Positions 25,317 through 33,273 of a stretch of DNA of 33,394 nucleotides are shown piece after piece; the stretch's first letter is position 1; each line of letters starts with the position of its first letter. The translations under genes and the position numbers were made by a program. The stretch is from Gammaproteobacteria bacterium. GTDB lineage: Bacteria; Pseudomonadota; Gammaproteobacteria; UBA6429; Thiohalophilaceae. Below the pieces are notes generated by a model that ran no database searches, was not told where the DNA came from, and was given only the letters and a program-made list of their open reading frames with translations. Location: contig JAHECZ010000028.1 in assembly GCA_024641475.1 (NCBI GenBank), forward strand, positions 1 to 33,394, in the 5' to 3' direction.

Positions 25317-26530
25317 TTTGGCGGCCTCGTATATAAACGGAAAGCCTGATTGTGAATTTCAACAGCAATGACCGGTTGGACCAGTTGGCCGGTCTGATCA
25401 AAATAACTTTCGGCATTGACACCAAACAGCGTGCCACGCCAATTGGCAATGCAATTGCGCAGCTTGACGCGGTCACTACCCGCGCTGTTCAGGCAGGGAG
25501 CAGCGATATATTTGATTGCACGGTATTCCCAGGCGGCCCGCACCGGGCTTTTGTATTTTTTCTGTTCGACAAAATGCAGGTACTGCTTATTCCAGACGTT
25601 TGCCGGCGCATCGGAATCTTCATGAAAATGGCTCATCAGAATCGTGCCTTCGGATGCGGCAGATGCTTCGGCAAATAGCTGTTCATTCGCCAGACCACCG
25701 GTACCGATGAAACGCGCAGTGATACCGAGTGCACGCGCCTGTTGCATGATCTTCGGTGCAGCCGGTAAGGTACCAAACAGCGCAATGCCATCCGGGTTGA
25801 TTGCCTTGATTGCCAGTAATTGAGTTTTAAAGTCAGTTCGTGAGGAATTGTAAGTCACCACGTCCAGTACTTTTACGCGATATTTCTCAAGTGCCGAGAT
25901 AAACACATCGCGATTACCTGTGCCATAGGCATTATTGTCATGGATAATTGCGATGCGTTTCAGACCAAGATCAGTAATGGCTAATTGCGCCAGTTGCTCC
26001 GCCATCACGTCGTCCGATTGAATAACCCGGAAGACCCACTTGTTGGATGGCGAAGTGATCCGCGGATTGGTTGCGCCGACCACGATGTAGGGGATTGCGG
26101 ATTGTTCGGGAAAATTCATATGTGCGAGCACTTGCGAACTGCCCCAGCCGCCGACGATGAGGTCCGGACTCGTGCCAATCAGACGTCGCATGACGATCGC
26201 GGAACGCGCCGGATCGCTGGTGTCATCGACGATAGTGAGTTTGATTTTGCGGCCATTGATGCCACCCGCCGCATTGATTTCCTGCACGGCCATTTCTGCA
26301 CCCTGCACAATGCCGGCGCCATAACTTGCGCCCGCTCCGGTGATACCGGCAATCACGCCGATATGGATGTCAACCGCAGGTAACGGCTGATTGGCGCTAA
26401 TGGCAAACGGCGGCAGGCTCAATAAGCCGGTGCAAATCAACGCGTATAATTTTACGTGACATGGCTGACTGCGCCTGAAAAAATCAGAATTTAGATAGCG
26501 CAGGACATAATCACAAAAATAATTGGGCAT
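25313..26530 (-). CDS. Periplasmic binding protein, branched-chain amino acid (LivJ/Peripla_BP_6) type
   Basis: A 405-residue exported protein. A long N-terminus leads into the hydrophobic signal '[19 protein letters not shown]' (about residues 28-46), then a type 1 periplasmic binding fold: '[28 protein letters not shown]', '[12 protein letters not shown]', '[18 protein letters not shown]' and '[13 protein letters not shown]'. Relatives bind Leu/Ile/Val, amides, urea or aromatic acids. No permease or ATPase genes accompany it. Instead it sits 4 bases after an HTH-REC gene and overlaps the start of a Cache-type hybrid kinase, so a sensing role is more likely. The start is the only ATG upstream of the signal; no ribosome binding site is obvious. 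Confidence 0.88.
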   Translation of the reverse strand: MPNYFCDYVLRYLNSDFFRRSQPCHVKLYALICTGLLSLPPFAISANQPLPAVDIHIGVIAGITGAGASYGAGIVQGAEMAVQEINAAGGINGRKIKLTIVDDTSDPARSAIVMRRLIGTSPDLIVGGWGSSQVLAHMNFPEQSAIPYIVVGATNPRITSPSNKWVFRVIQSDDVMAEQLAQLAITDLGLKRIAIIHDNNAYGTGNRDVFISALEKYRVKVLDVVTYNSSRTDFKTQLLAIKAINPDGIALFGTLPAAPKIMQQARALGITARFIGTGGLANEQLFAEASAASEGTILMSHFHEDSDAPANVWNKQYLHFVEQKKYKSPVRAAWEYRAIKYIAAPCLNSAGSDRVKLRNCIANWRGTLFGVNAESYFDQTGQLVQPVIAVEIHNQAFRLYTRPPK

Positions 26531-26534
26531 GCGG

Positions 26535-27119
26535 TCAGCCTAAAACGGGTTCACGCAACTGAAACTGATCCAGCACCGCTTCCAGTGTTTTGAACGCAAT
26601 CGGTTTTAGTAAAACGGAATCCGCGCTTGCCTGCATGAATTCTGCGTGGAGTAACGGATCGGCGACGCCGGTAAGAATCACAACCCGGGTATTTGCGTAG
26701 TCGGGATTGGTTTTAATTAACCGGCAGACGTCGAGGCCATTCATGCCGGGCATGGCGTAATCCAGCAGCACTAAATCAGGTTGGTAAGCTGCGAGGGCGA
26801 TACCGGTATGAAAGCCGTCAATGGCGACACGGACGATCGCACTGGGTAACAGCGTTGCAAATGCATCGAGTAAATAACTGCGAAACAAGGGATCATCGTC
26901 CACGATTAAGAGTTGTGGATTGATCCCCGTCTGCTTGCGTTCGGCCAACAAGGCTTCCACGTCCTTCCAGTAAAAACGCCGATGTCCACCGGGTGTGACA
27001 CGGGATGACAGCCAGCCTTTGGCCACCCAGGAACGCACGGTAATCGGGGAGACTCCCAGTCGTTTGGCCACTTCGGCCGGGGTTAATAAATCATCGAGTG
27101 GTGTGTTCATATCATTCAT
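26535..27119 (-). CDS. HTH-receiver fusion regulator (MerR/BldC-type HTH + REC)
   Basis: A 194-residue protein with its DNA-binding domain first. Residues 9-60 form a MerR/excisionase-like winged HTH ('LTPAEVAKRLGVSPITVRSWVAKGWL', wing 'TPGGHRRF'). Residues 68-190 form a receiver with acidic pocket 'VDDD' (73-76), Asp120 in 'LVLLDYAMPG' and Lys172 in 'LLKPI'. Most response regulators have the opposite order. The frame runs upstream to a TTG at 27296, but that extension lacks domain features; 27119 or 27110 is preferred, both without a strong ribosome binding site. It is the first gene of the phosphorelay operon and probably its transcriptional output, possibly acting on its own promoter. Confidence 0.85.
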   Translation of the reverse strand: MNDMNTPLDDLLTPAEVAKRLGVSPITVRSWVAKGWLSSRVTPGGHRRFYWKDVEALLAERKQTGINPQLLIVDDDPLFRSYLLDAFATLLPSAIVRVAIDGFHTGIALAAYQPDLVLLDYAMPGMNGLDVCRLIKTNPDYANTRVVILTGVADPLLHAEFMQASADSVLLKPIAFKTLEAVLDQFQLREPVLG

Positions 27120-27348
27120 GCGAATTGTCGCGGTTGATGAATCGACAGAGGCAAGACGGAAATAATCGGGATGATTGGTTGATCGGGTTGCATCGTTTCT
27201 TCGCTCCTGGCGAAAATAATTGGAACCCATATCAATAAAGGCGTTGCGGCAATCGCGTCGCGCTGGGTCCGGGCGCAACTCAAAATGACAGGTCAACTAA
27301 CTATAGCTCACTAACTCAGCAGGATATCGAATATATCGGTTTTAGAGA

Positions 27349-27366
27349 AAATTTCTTGAGAAATTT
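27349..27366. promoter_or_regulatory. Palindrome AAATTTCT-TG-AGAAATTT
   Basis: A perfect inverted repeat with 8-base arms and a 2-base centre lies 230 bases upstream of the HTH-REC start, in an AT-rich spacer. It could be an operator for that regulator, whose MerR-like HTH would bind as a dimer. No T tract follows, so it is less likely to be a terminator. Confidence 0.4.
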
Positions 27367-27389
27367 GGGTGTCGTTCGGCAGGACAGGT

Positions 27390-27513
27390 CTAAATAGCTG
27401 TTCTCAAATGGTATCCACTTACTACAAGATATACGCGAAATAATAAATTCCACGTCATGCCGGCACGCGCTTTTAACGCCAATACTGGATACCAGTTCGG
27501 AACAGTTATTTAG
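27390..27513. mobile_element. MITE-like element, copy B (full length)
   Basis: A 124-base element nearly identical in layout to 1744-1865: the same tips (CTAAATAGCTG... and ...CAGTTATTTAG), the same interior string (ACTTACTACAA, ACGCGAAATAATAAATTCC, GTCATGCCGGC, AACGCCAATACTGG). Flanks again read C-TA at the left and TA-G at the right, so removing the element restores CTAG. It lies in the spacer between lysA and the phosphorelay operon, downstream of lysA and upstream of the HTH-REC gene. It carries no ORF. Confidence 0.8.
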
Positions 27514-27612
27514 TCACTCAATTAATTACAAGGCGGGAATAATAACTTATATATAGTATGTAAATAGGCGGGTCACACTGCGGCATTAAAACACCTGGAG
27601 ATGGAGCCAGCA

Positions 27613-28863
27613 TTACACCGTTAGTCGGTGCTCACCCGCAATCAGCTGTGACAGGGTTTCACGTTCACGTACTAAATAAGCGTGGGTGTTATCGACTATG
27701 ACTTCGGCGGCGCGTGGACGGGTGTTGTAGTTGGAGCTCATGCTCGAGCCATAGGCACCTGCGGAGCGTACTGCCAGCAGATCGCCTGCCTGTAACGCCA
27801 GGACGCGATCCTTGCCGAGGAAATCACCGGTTTCACATACCGGGCCGACGATGTCATAGTGCTGCGCAATGATGTCGGTGCGAGGGTTGACTGCGACGAT
27901 GTCGTGATAGGCGTCGTAGAGTGCCGGGCGCATCAGGTCGTTCATTGCCGCATCGATAATCGCAAAGTTCTTATGATCATTGTGTTTGAGAAATTCCACT
28001 TTGGTCAGCAAAATGCCGGCGTTGCCGACAATGGCACGACCGGGCTCAAGTAAAATTTTTAATTGGCGACCCGCCAATAAGGGTTGCAAGGCCTGGATAT
28101 AGTCGGCGGGTGATGGCGGAGTCTCGTCGCTGTAACAAATTCCCAGGCCACCACCTAAATCCAGATGTTGAACAGGAATGTTCTGCGCGGCGAGTTGATC
28201 AACCAGTGCTAACACCCGTTGCAAGGCATCGATGAACGGCGTCACTTCGGTGAGTTGTGAACCGATATGGCAGTCGATGCCGATAATTTGCAAGTGTGGC
28301 AACTTGGCGGCAAGTTGATAAACGCGCAGCGCATCCGTAATGGCGATGCCGAATTTATTTTCTTTCAAGCCGGTGGAAATGTACGGGTGGGTTTTGGCAT
28401 CGACATCCGGATTGACGCGCAGCGATATCGGCGCGCGTGTTTGCATACGCGTGGCGACATCATTGATGCGATGCAATTCCGCTTCAGATTCCACATTGAA
28501 GCAATGAATACCGACTTCCAGCGCACGTTGAATTTCATCGATGCGTTTGCCTACTCCCGAGAACACCACTTTATGTGGATCACCCCCGGCGGCGATGACG
28601 CGTTCGAGTTCACCGACCGAGACGATATCAAAACCGGAACCCAGGCGTGCCAACACATCCAGCACGCCCAGATTGGAATTGGCCTTGACCGCAAAACAAA
28701 CTAAATGTTCGTGTTGAGCCAAGGCAGAATCAAAGGCGTGCCAGTGCTGCTGCAAGGCAGCGCGGGAGTATATATAAGTGGGCGTGCCAAAACGTCGCGC
28801 CAGGTCCACGGCAGGAATACTTTCGACATACAATTGGCCGTTACGATATTGAAAAGGTTCCAT
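27613..28863 (-). CDS. lysA: Diaminopimelate decarboxylase LysA
   Basis: A 416-residue PLP-dependent enzyme that makes L-lysine from meso-diaminopimelate in the cytosol. Visible are the PLP lysine Lys60 in 'CFAVKANSN', 'GSGFDIVSVGELERV', 'HCHIGSQ'-type 'DCHIGSQLTE', the phosphate-binding 'LDLGGGLGICY', 'LLEPGRAIVGNAG', and the substrate block 'GPVCETGDFLG' with the active-site Cys of the partner subunit. Length and order are normal. The ATG at 28863 is 20 bases after the lptM stop, the common lptM-lysA arrangement in proteobacteria. dapF, the usual next gene, is missing: a non-coding spacer with a MITE-like element follows instead. Confidence 0.97.
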   Translation of the reverse strand: MEPFQYRNGQLYVESIPAVDLARRFGTPTYIYSRAALQQHWHAFDSALAQHEHLVCFAVKANSNLGVLDVLARLGSGFDIVSVGELERVIAAGGDPHKVVFSGVGKRIDEIQRALEVGIHCFNVESEAELHRINDVATRMQTRAPISLRVNPDVDAKTHPYISTGLKENKFGIAITDALRVYQLAAKLPHLQIIGIDCHIGSQLTEVTPFIDALQRVLALVDQLAAQNIPVQHLDLGGGLGICYSDETPPSPADYIQALQPLLAGRQLKILLEPGRAIVGNAGILLTKVEFLKHNDHKNFAIIDAAMNDLMRPALYDAYHDIVAVNPRTDIIAQHYDIVGPVCETGDFLGKDRVLALQAGDLLAVRSAGAYGSSMSSNYNTRPRAAEVIVDNTHAYLVRERETLSQLIAGEHRLTV

Positions 28864-28883
28864 GAAAACTCAGCCAGGTTAAT

Positions 28884-29021
28884 TTACGGTTTGGCGGCGG
28901 GTGCCGGGGTTTTATCCGGTAGATACAGCGGGCCTTTCTTGCCACACGCGGTCAGCGACATACTGCTGAGAAACAGCAATACCAGGGTGAGGAACAGACA
29001 CTGTGTTTTGATTCGGCGCAT
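28884..29021 (-). CDS. lptM: LptM (YifL-type) small lipoprotein
   Basis: A 45-residue protein. A short signal peptide ends in lipobox 'LTAC' with the lipidated Cys at 26. It is followed directly by 'GKKGPLYLP' and a Pro/Ala-rich tail, the hallmark of the YifL/LptM family. In E. coli LptM assists oxidative maturation of the LptDE lipopolysaccharide translocon at the outer membrane. The gene sits directly upstream of lysA on the same strand, its usual place. It is divergent from the hypothetical membrane protein gene at 29096, sharing a 74-base promoter region. Confidence 0.93.
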   Translation of the reverse strand: MRRIKTQCLFLTLVLLFLSSMSLTACGKKGPLYLPDKTPAPAAKP

Positions 29022-29095
29022 GATAAGCTTTAAAGGCAAAAAGCACAGCCTGGATTATACGCGGCTCACGGTTAAAACCCTAGTATGGAGTAAGC

Positions 29096-29749
29096 ATGAC
29101 CCTGACTTATCTGTTAACTGTTGTCATCACCCTGCCGGGCCTGTTGCTGTTGTTCGGCGGTGTCGGCAAATTATGGCATCGCCGACCGATCATGGGGAGT
29201 ATGCAAGGATTACTGGGACTGGTGTTGGTGTGTACCGGAATTATCACGCTGCTGGTGGGTATGAACCTCTATACCTATCACCGTCTAACCCAGGAAGCGC
29301 CGGTTGCCAAAGTAACGTTTGAGATGATTGCACCGCAACAGTATCACGTTACGCTCAGCGCGAATGGTGATGTGCCGCGACTGTTGCGTCTGAACGGTGA
29401 CGAATGGCAGCTGGATGTGCGCATGATCAAATGGCAAGGCGCGGCGACATTGATCGGTGCCGATCCGGTTTATCGAATGGATCGGTTGAGCGGGCGTTAT
29501 CGGCGTACCGATCAGGAGGTGCGCGAGTTGCGTACAATTTATGATTTGGGCGTGGAGCACGGTATGGATCTGTGGTCCGTGGCGAACAGTTATAAACGCT
29601 GGTTGCCCTGGGTGGATGCTATCTATGGCAGCGCGGTGTATATGCCGATGGCGGACAAGGCGGTCTACGAAGTGACAATTGCAAACAGTGGGCTGGTGGT
29701 GCGACCAACCAACGATGCCGCGCAGCAGGCGGTGAAGACATGGCAGTAA
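29096..29749 (+). CDS. Membrane-anchored protein of unknown function
   Basis: A 217-residue protein with two N-terminal membrane helices (about residues 3-22 and 36-57). A domain of about 150 residues follows, probably outside the cytoplasm, rich in beta strands ('KVTFEMIAPQQYHVTLSANG', 'WQLDVRMIKWQG'), with a helical 'YDLGVEHGMDLWSVANSYKRWLPWVDAIYGSAVYMP' region. Similar proteins have been labelled multidrug or cation transporters in databases, but nothing here supports transport. GGAG lies six bases before the ATG. It is followed after 41 bases by the sigma-54-type sensor kinase gene, with which it may be cotranscribed. Confidence 0.75.
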   Translation: MTLTYLLTVVITLPGLLLLFGGVGKLWHRRPIMGSMQGLLGLVLVCTGIITLLVGMNLYTYHRLTQEAPVAKVTFEMIAPQQYHVTLSANGDVPRLLRLNGDEWQLDVRMIKWQGAATLIGADPVYRMDRLSGRYRRTDQEVRELRTIYDLGVEHGMDLWSVANSYKRWLPWVDAIYGSAVYMPMADKAVYEVTIANSGLVVRPTNDAAQQAVKTWQ

Positions 29750-29766
29750 ACAAGCGCTAATTATTT

Positions 29767-29782
29767 CCTGCAAAGCAGGAGG
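29767..29782 (+). promoter_or_regulatory. Hairpin overlapping the kinase ribosome binding site
   Basis: CCTGC (29767-29771) can pair with GCAGG (29775-29779) over an AAA loop, covering half of the strong AGGAGG ribosome binding site (29777-29782). That site lies eight bases before the GTG start at 29791 and fixes it. The stem is short, so its effect on translation is uncertain. Confidence 0.4.
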
Positions 29783-29790
29783 ACCAACGC

Positions 29791-31725
29791 GTGCGTATTC
29801 GCACTCATATCATCAGCTGGATCCTGCTGGCGACGATCATTCCGTTGACGGCCGTTGCACTGGCGGCTATCTATTTTCTCGAACGCGAATACCGCGCCAA
29901 CGTACGTAATGAAATCAGCACCAGTCTGGATACGATTGCCAACGATCTGAAGCGGCATTTAGAGTCACAGCGCCTGTTGGCGGCGGGGCTGGCCAATTCC
30001 AACGTCGTACGGGAGTACCTGGCGGCCCTGGATCTGACGAATTTTGAGCGCATTGATTCGCGTTACAACATCGCCTGGGGCCGGGTAAATCATTACTTCG
30101 AAGGATTCCAGACTATCGTCCAGGGTAACTATCGCATGCGCCTGCTGGATGCGCAGGGCAATACGCTGGTGAAAGTCACCAACAATCGACGCAGTGCGCC
30201 GCTGTACGCCAGTTTTAGCGGTATGTATTTTGTCGAAGCAGAACTCAATAATGCTGACTTTGCCAAACAGCTCAAGCGTTTGCCAGTGGATGAAGTCAGT
30301 CGGGTGATCCTGCCGCATAATCAACAACAATCCGATGCCACGCTGATTTTGCCATTATATGATTATTTGCAACCATTGCGTTTACATAAAAGGTTGGTAG
30401 GCGCGTTTGCATTTACGTTGTTTGGCGAAGATCTCGATCGTGTTATGCACTATGCGCCGCGACTGTATAACGCCCAATTGTATATAGTGGAACTCAATCC
30501 CGAACAGGCTATGCGTAATGGTCTGGTATTATATGATGATGCGAATACTATCCAGCTCAGTCAACCGCGTGAGCAGCCGAGTTATGCGGCGCAATTGTAT
30601 GGTGAGCAGAATTTTGCGCATCTGAGTGATGGGCCTTACGGTATATATACGGATAAGGACCATGATCAAACTGTTTTTCATCTGGAAATGTCTCCCTACG
30701 AAAATCAATTCGTCAGTTGGGTAGTGGGTGTGCGTATTCCCAGTAAATATATTGAGCAGCCTTTTGCCCATGCGCGCTGGATCGTGATGCTGATGGGTGG
30801 TGTCGCGATTCTGATTAATTTGCTGGTAGCGACATTCGGTGTACAACGCTTTGCCGGGCCTTTGCATACCCTGTCGCAGAATTTACTGGCGTTTGCTCGT
30901 GGCGAACACAGTGAGCGGGCAAGTACTGCTTCGCGGGTAAATGAAATTCGTGATTTGGAATTGGCCTTCAATACGATGGCGGATTCGCTGGATCACGCTG
31001 CGGCTGAACGCGACAAGGCACAGCACATGCTGTTGCAGAATGCCAAGCTGGCCAGTATCGGCCAGCTCGCTGCCGGTATTGGGCATGAATTGAATAATCC
31101 ACTGAATAATATTTTATCGTACAGCAAACTCATTGAGCGTGGTCTGCCGAATGAAGCCACCGATCTGCGCGCAGATGTGCAGTCACTCAAAGGTGAGGCG
31201 CAACGAGCCGGGCAAATTGTGCAGGGCATTCTGAATTTTGCACGACAGGTGCCGCCGCATTTTGCACCCTTTGCGGTGTTGTCATGGTTGCAGGATACCC
31301 TCGCTCTGGTGACGCAGAGCGCAAAAACCGCAGGCATAACGCTTGCATATGAATGTGAAACGGATTTTGAAATTGCAGGCGATCGTAACCAGCTACAACA
31401 GGTATTGATCAATCTGCTGCTCAATGCGATTGCAGCCAGTGCGCGAAATGGCCAGGTATTGGTGCGCGTAACGGCCGATGATATTGAAATTCGTATTTAT
31501 GTGATTGATCAGGGAACAGGAATCAGCGCAGACCTCATGGACAAAATTTTCGATCCATTTTTTACCACCAAGACGGAAGGTGCGGGTAGTGGTCTGGGCT
31601 TGTCGATCAGTCATGGTATCGTCGAGCGCCATGGTGGCGAACTGGTTATCTACAATAATCTGGATCGCGGTATCACCGCCGTGATCCGTTTACCCAGGCA
31701 GATGGCGTATGACAACAGTATCTGA
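29791..31725 (+). CDS. Sensor histidine kinase, NtrB-like, probable sox regulator (TspS-like)
   Basis: A 644-residue membrane kinase. Helices at about 8-29 and 330-350 enclose a periplasmic sensor domain of about 300 residues with Cache-like blocks ('RMRLLDAQGNTLVKVTNN'). HAMP follows (350-403), then HisKA with His432 in 'GIGHELNNPLNN' and HATPase with 'DQGTGIS' (573-579) and 'GAGSGLGLS'. 'HELNNPL' is typical of kinases paired with NtrC-type regulators. The GTG start has AGGAGG eight bases upstream. The gene overlaps the start of the sigma-54 activator gene by 17 bases, so they form one transcription unit. By position before soxY it resembles the TspS/TspR system described for sox control in Acidithiobacillus caldus; the ligand is unproven. 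Confidence 0.9.
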   Translation: MRIRTHIISWILLATIIPLTAVALAAIYFLEREYRANVRNEISTSLDTIANDLKRHLESQRLLAAGLANSNVVREYLAALDLTNFERIDSRYNIAWGRVNHYFEGFQTIVQGNYRMRLLDAQGNTLVKVTNNRRSAPLYASFSGMYFVEAELNNADFAKQLKRLPVDEVSRVILPHNQQQSDATLILPLYDYLQPLRLHKRLVGAFAFTLFGEDLDRVMHYAPRLYNAQLYIVELNPEQAMRNGLVLYDDANTIQLSQPREQPSYAAQLYGEQNFAHLSDGPYGIYTDKDHDQTVFHLEMSPYENQFVSWVVGVRIPSKYIEQPFAHARWIVMLMGGVAILINLLVATFGVQRFAGPLHTLSQNLLAFARGEHSERASTASRVNEIRDLELAFNTMADSLDHAAAERDKAQHMLLQNAKLASIGQLAAGIGHELNNPLNNILSYSKLIERGLPNEATDLRADVQSLKGEAQRAGQIVQGILNFARQVPPHFAPFAVLSWLQDTLALVTQSAKTAGITLAYECETDFEIAGDRNQLQQVLINLLLNAIAASARNGQVLVRVTADDIEIRIYVIDQGTGISADLMDKIFDPFFTTKTEGAGSGLGLSISHGIVERHGGELVIYNNLDRGITAVIRLPRQMAYDNSI

Positions 31726-33103
31726 TCGCCCGGTCATTTTATTTGTCGATGATGACCCCAAGGCGGGTGAATTGATGCGGCGGTTTAGTGCTGATGCCAT
31801 GTATCGCTGTGAAGTCTTTCAGGATCCCACGCAGGCATTGGAATATTTCCGCCAACACGGCGCGCAACTGATTATCAGTGATTTGCGCATGCCCAAGCTG
31901 ACGGGTATCGAATTATTGGAGGCCATACGTGCGCAGGATGCCGCGGTGCCTTTTATCATTGTCACCGGTTATGCCGAAGTCGAGAGCGCCATTGAAGCCA
32001 TGCGTCTGGGTGCTACCGACTTCATCAAAAAGCCATTTGACATGGACGAACTGCGCCTGCAAATCGAGAAAACCTTGCGGCTCGAAGCGTTGGCCGAAGA
32101 AAATCGTCTGCTCAAGCGGCAACTTACCGATGAGCAACAGCGTTTCGGTATGGTAGGGCATGCGCCAGCCATGCAGCCGATCTATAACATCATCAGCAAG
32201 ATCGCCGACGTGCGGTGTAATGTCATTATCGAAGGTGAGTCCGGTACCGGCAAGGAACTGGTGGCGCGTGCAATTCATTATCAGGGCCAGAATGCGCAGC
32301 GGCCATTCGTGGTGATCGACTGCGGCGCGCTGAGCGATACGTTGCTGGAAAGCGAATTGTTCGGTCACGAAAAAGGCGCATTTACCGGCGCTGTGAAAAG
32401 TAAACCCGGTTTGCTCGAGTCTGCTACCGGGGGTACGGTGTTTCTTGATGAGATCGGCAATATTTCCGACAGCATGCAGATCAAATTATTGCGTGTGGTT
32501 CAGGAACAGCAGGTAACGCGCGTCGGTGGCATGCGGCCGATCAAGATCGATGTGCGGATCATCGTGGCGACGAATCAGGATTTGGAAGCGCGGGTCGCGG
32601 CGGGAAGTTTTCGCCACGATCTGTATCATCGTTTGAATGTCGTCAAGCTAACTATGCCGGCATTGCGTGAACGCCGTGACGATATTCCGGGATTGATCGC
32701 GCATTTTGTTAAGCACTTTAATCAGCAATACCAGCGGCAAGTGAGTGGTTTCGATGCCGCATCGATGCAAAAATTAATCGCGTATGACTGGCCGGGTAAC
32801 GTGCGTGAGTTACAAAATCTGGTAGAACGCCATGTGGCCTTGGCCGATGGTAATGTATTGCAAGTGGAGAATCTTGCTTCGCTCAAAGCCGGTGCCGCAG
32901 GCAAGCCGGCTACCAGTGGTCTTGATGATGACAATCCAACTCTGGAAGAATTGGAACGTCGCTACATTCTTAAAGTACTGGCGCAATGTCAGCACAATCG
33001 GGAAAAGACAGCGGTGATTCTCGGTATTAATAAATCCACGCTGTGGCGCAAGTTACAACAATACAAAGCATTACCCGACGATGCGAGCGAGGATGAGGCT
33101 TAG
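31709..33103 (+). CDS. NtrC-family sigma-54 activator, probable sox regulator (TspR-like)
   Basis: A 464-residue response regulator. The receiver (1-120) has Asp58 in 'ISDLRMP' and Lys107. The AAA+ domain has Walker A 'GESGTGKE' (176-183), the sigma-54 contact loop GAFTGA (223-228), Walker B 'TVFLDEIG' (243-250), and '[10 protein letters not shown]' downstream. The C-terminal Fis-type HTH includes '[23 protein letters not shown]'. The intact GAFTGA loop means it should activate sigma-54 RNA polymerase when phosphorylated by the kinase encoded just upstream. The only clear sigma-54 promoter in view lies 114 bases after its stop, before soxY, with a palindromic candidate binding site 47 bases after the stop. 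Confidence 0.95.
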   Translation: MTTVSDRPVILFVDDDPKAGELMRRFSADAMYRCEVFQDPTQALEYFRQHGAQLIISDLRMPKLTGIELLEAIRAQDAAVPFIIVTGYAEVESAIEAMRLGATDFIKKPFDMDELRLQIEKTLRLEALAEENRLLKRQLTDEQQRFGMVGHAPAMQPIYNIISKIADVRCNVIIEGESGTGKELVARAIHYQGQNAQRPFVVIDCGALSDTLLESELFGHEKGAFTGAVKSKPGLLESATGGTVFLDEIGNISDSMQIKLLRVVQEQQVTRVGGMRPIKIDVRIIVATNQDLEARVAAGSFRHDLYHRLNVVKLTMPALRERRDDIPGLIAHFVKHFNQQYQRQVSGFDAASMQKLIAYDWPGNVRELQNLVERHVALADGNVLQVENLASLKAGAAGKPATSGLDDDNPTLEELERRYILKVLAQCQHNREKTAVILGINKSTLWRKLQQYKALPDDASEDEA

Positions 33104-33149
33104 CAACGGCCATTAACACCATTGAGGTCTGCGCAAAATGCAATTGTTA

Positions 33150-33166
33150 TCGTGCAATTTGCACGA
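33150..33166. promoter_or_regulatory. Candidate activator binding site upstream of soxY
   Basis: TCGTGCAA-T-TTGCACGA is a perfect palindrome with 8-base arms. Its centre is about 85 bases upstream of the expected soxY transcription start, the usual place for an NtrC-family upstream activating site. TGCAATT also occurs 14 bases earlier (33139-33145), which may mark a second, weaker site. Confidence 0.6.
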
Positions 33167-33216
33167 GTTAAATGTGTGAGCCAGGTTAACTCCTTGTTTT
33201 TATAAGCCGGTACAAT

Positions 33217-33232
33217 TGGCCCGGCAATTGCC
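33217..33232 (+). promoter_or_regulatory. Sigma-54 promoter of soxY
   Basis: TGGCCCG-GCAA-TTGCC matches the -24/-12 consensus TGGCACG-N4-TTGCW at 10 of 12 defined positions, including the critical GG and GC and their spacing. The start would fall near 33243, giving a leader of about 31 bases before the soxY ATG. A sigma-54 activator gene lies immediately upstream. Confidence 0.8.
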
Positions 33233-33256
33233 CTGATCAGGGTGAACTTAAGTTCA
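33223..33256. repeat. Three adjoining perfect palindromes across the soxY start region
   Basis: GGCAATTGCC (33223-33232), CCCTGATCAGGG (33231-33242) and TGAACTTAAGTTCA (33243-33256) are perfect palindromes of 10, 12 and 14 bases. They lie end to end from the -12 element to just before the ribosome binding site. They are candidates for repressor sites over the promoter or for leader RNA structure. Confidence 0.6.
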
Positions 33257-33273
33257 TATTTGGAGGAATTATC

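Noticed and set aside
25313-26530. Reading the LivJ-type binding protein as part of an ABC importer
   Set aside because: No permease or ATPase gene is present on either side, and the gene is embedded in a signalling operon.
26535-27119. Excisionase-like HTH as a sign of a prophage or integrative element
   Set aside because: The HTH is fused to a complete receiver domain and no integrase, att site or phage gene is in the window.
28705-29322. 205-codon plus-strand frame over the lysA start, lptM and the next gene
   Set aside because: It overlaps three better supported genes, including the lptM lipoprotein, and resembles no protein family.
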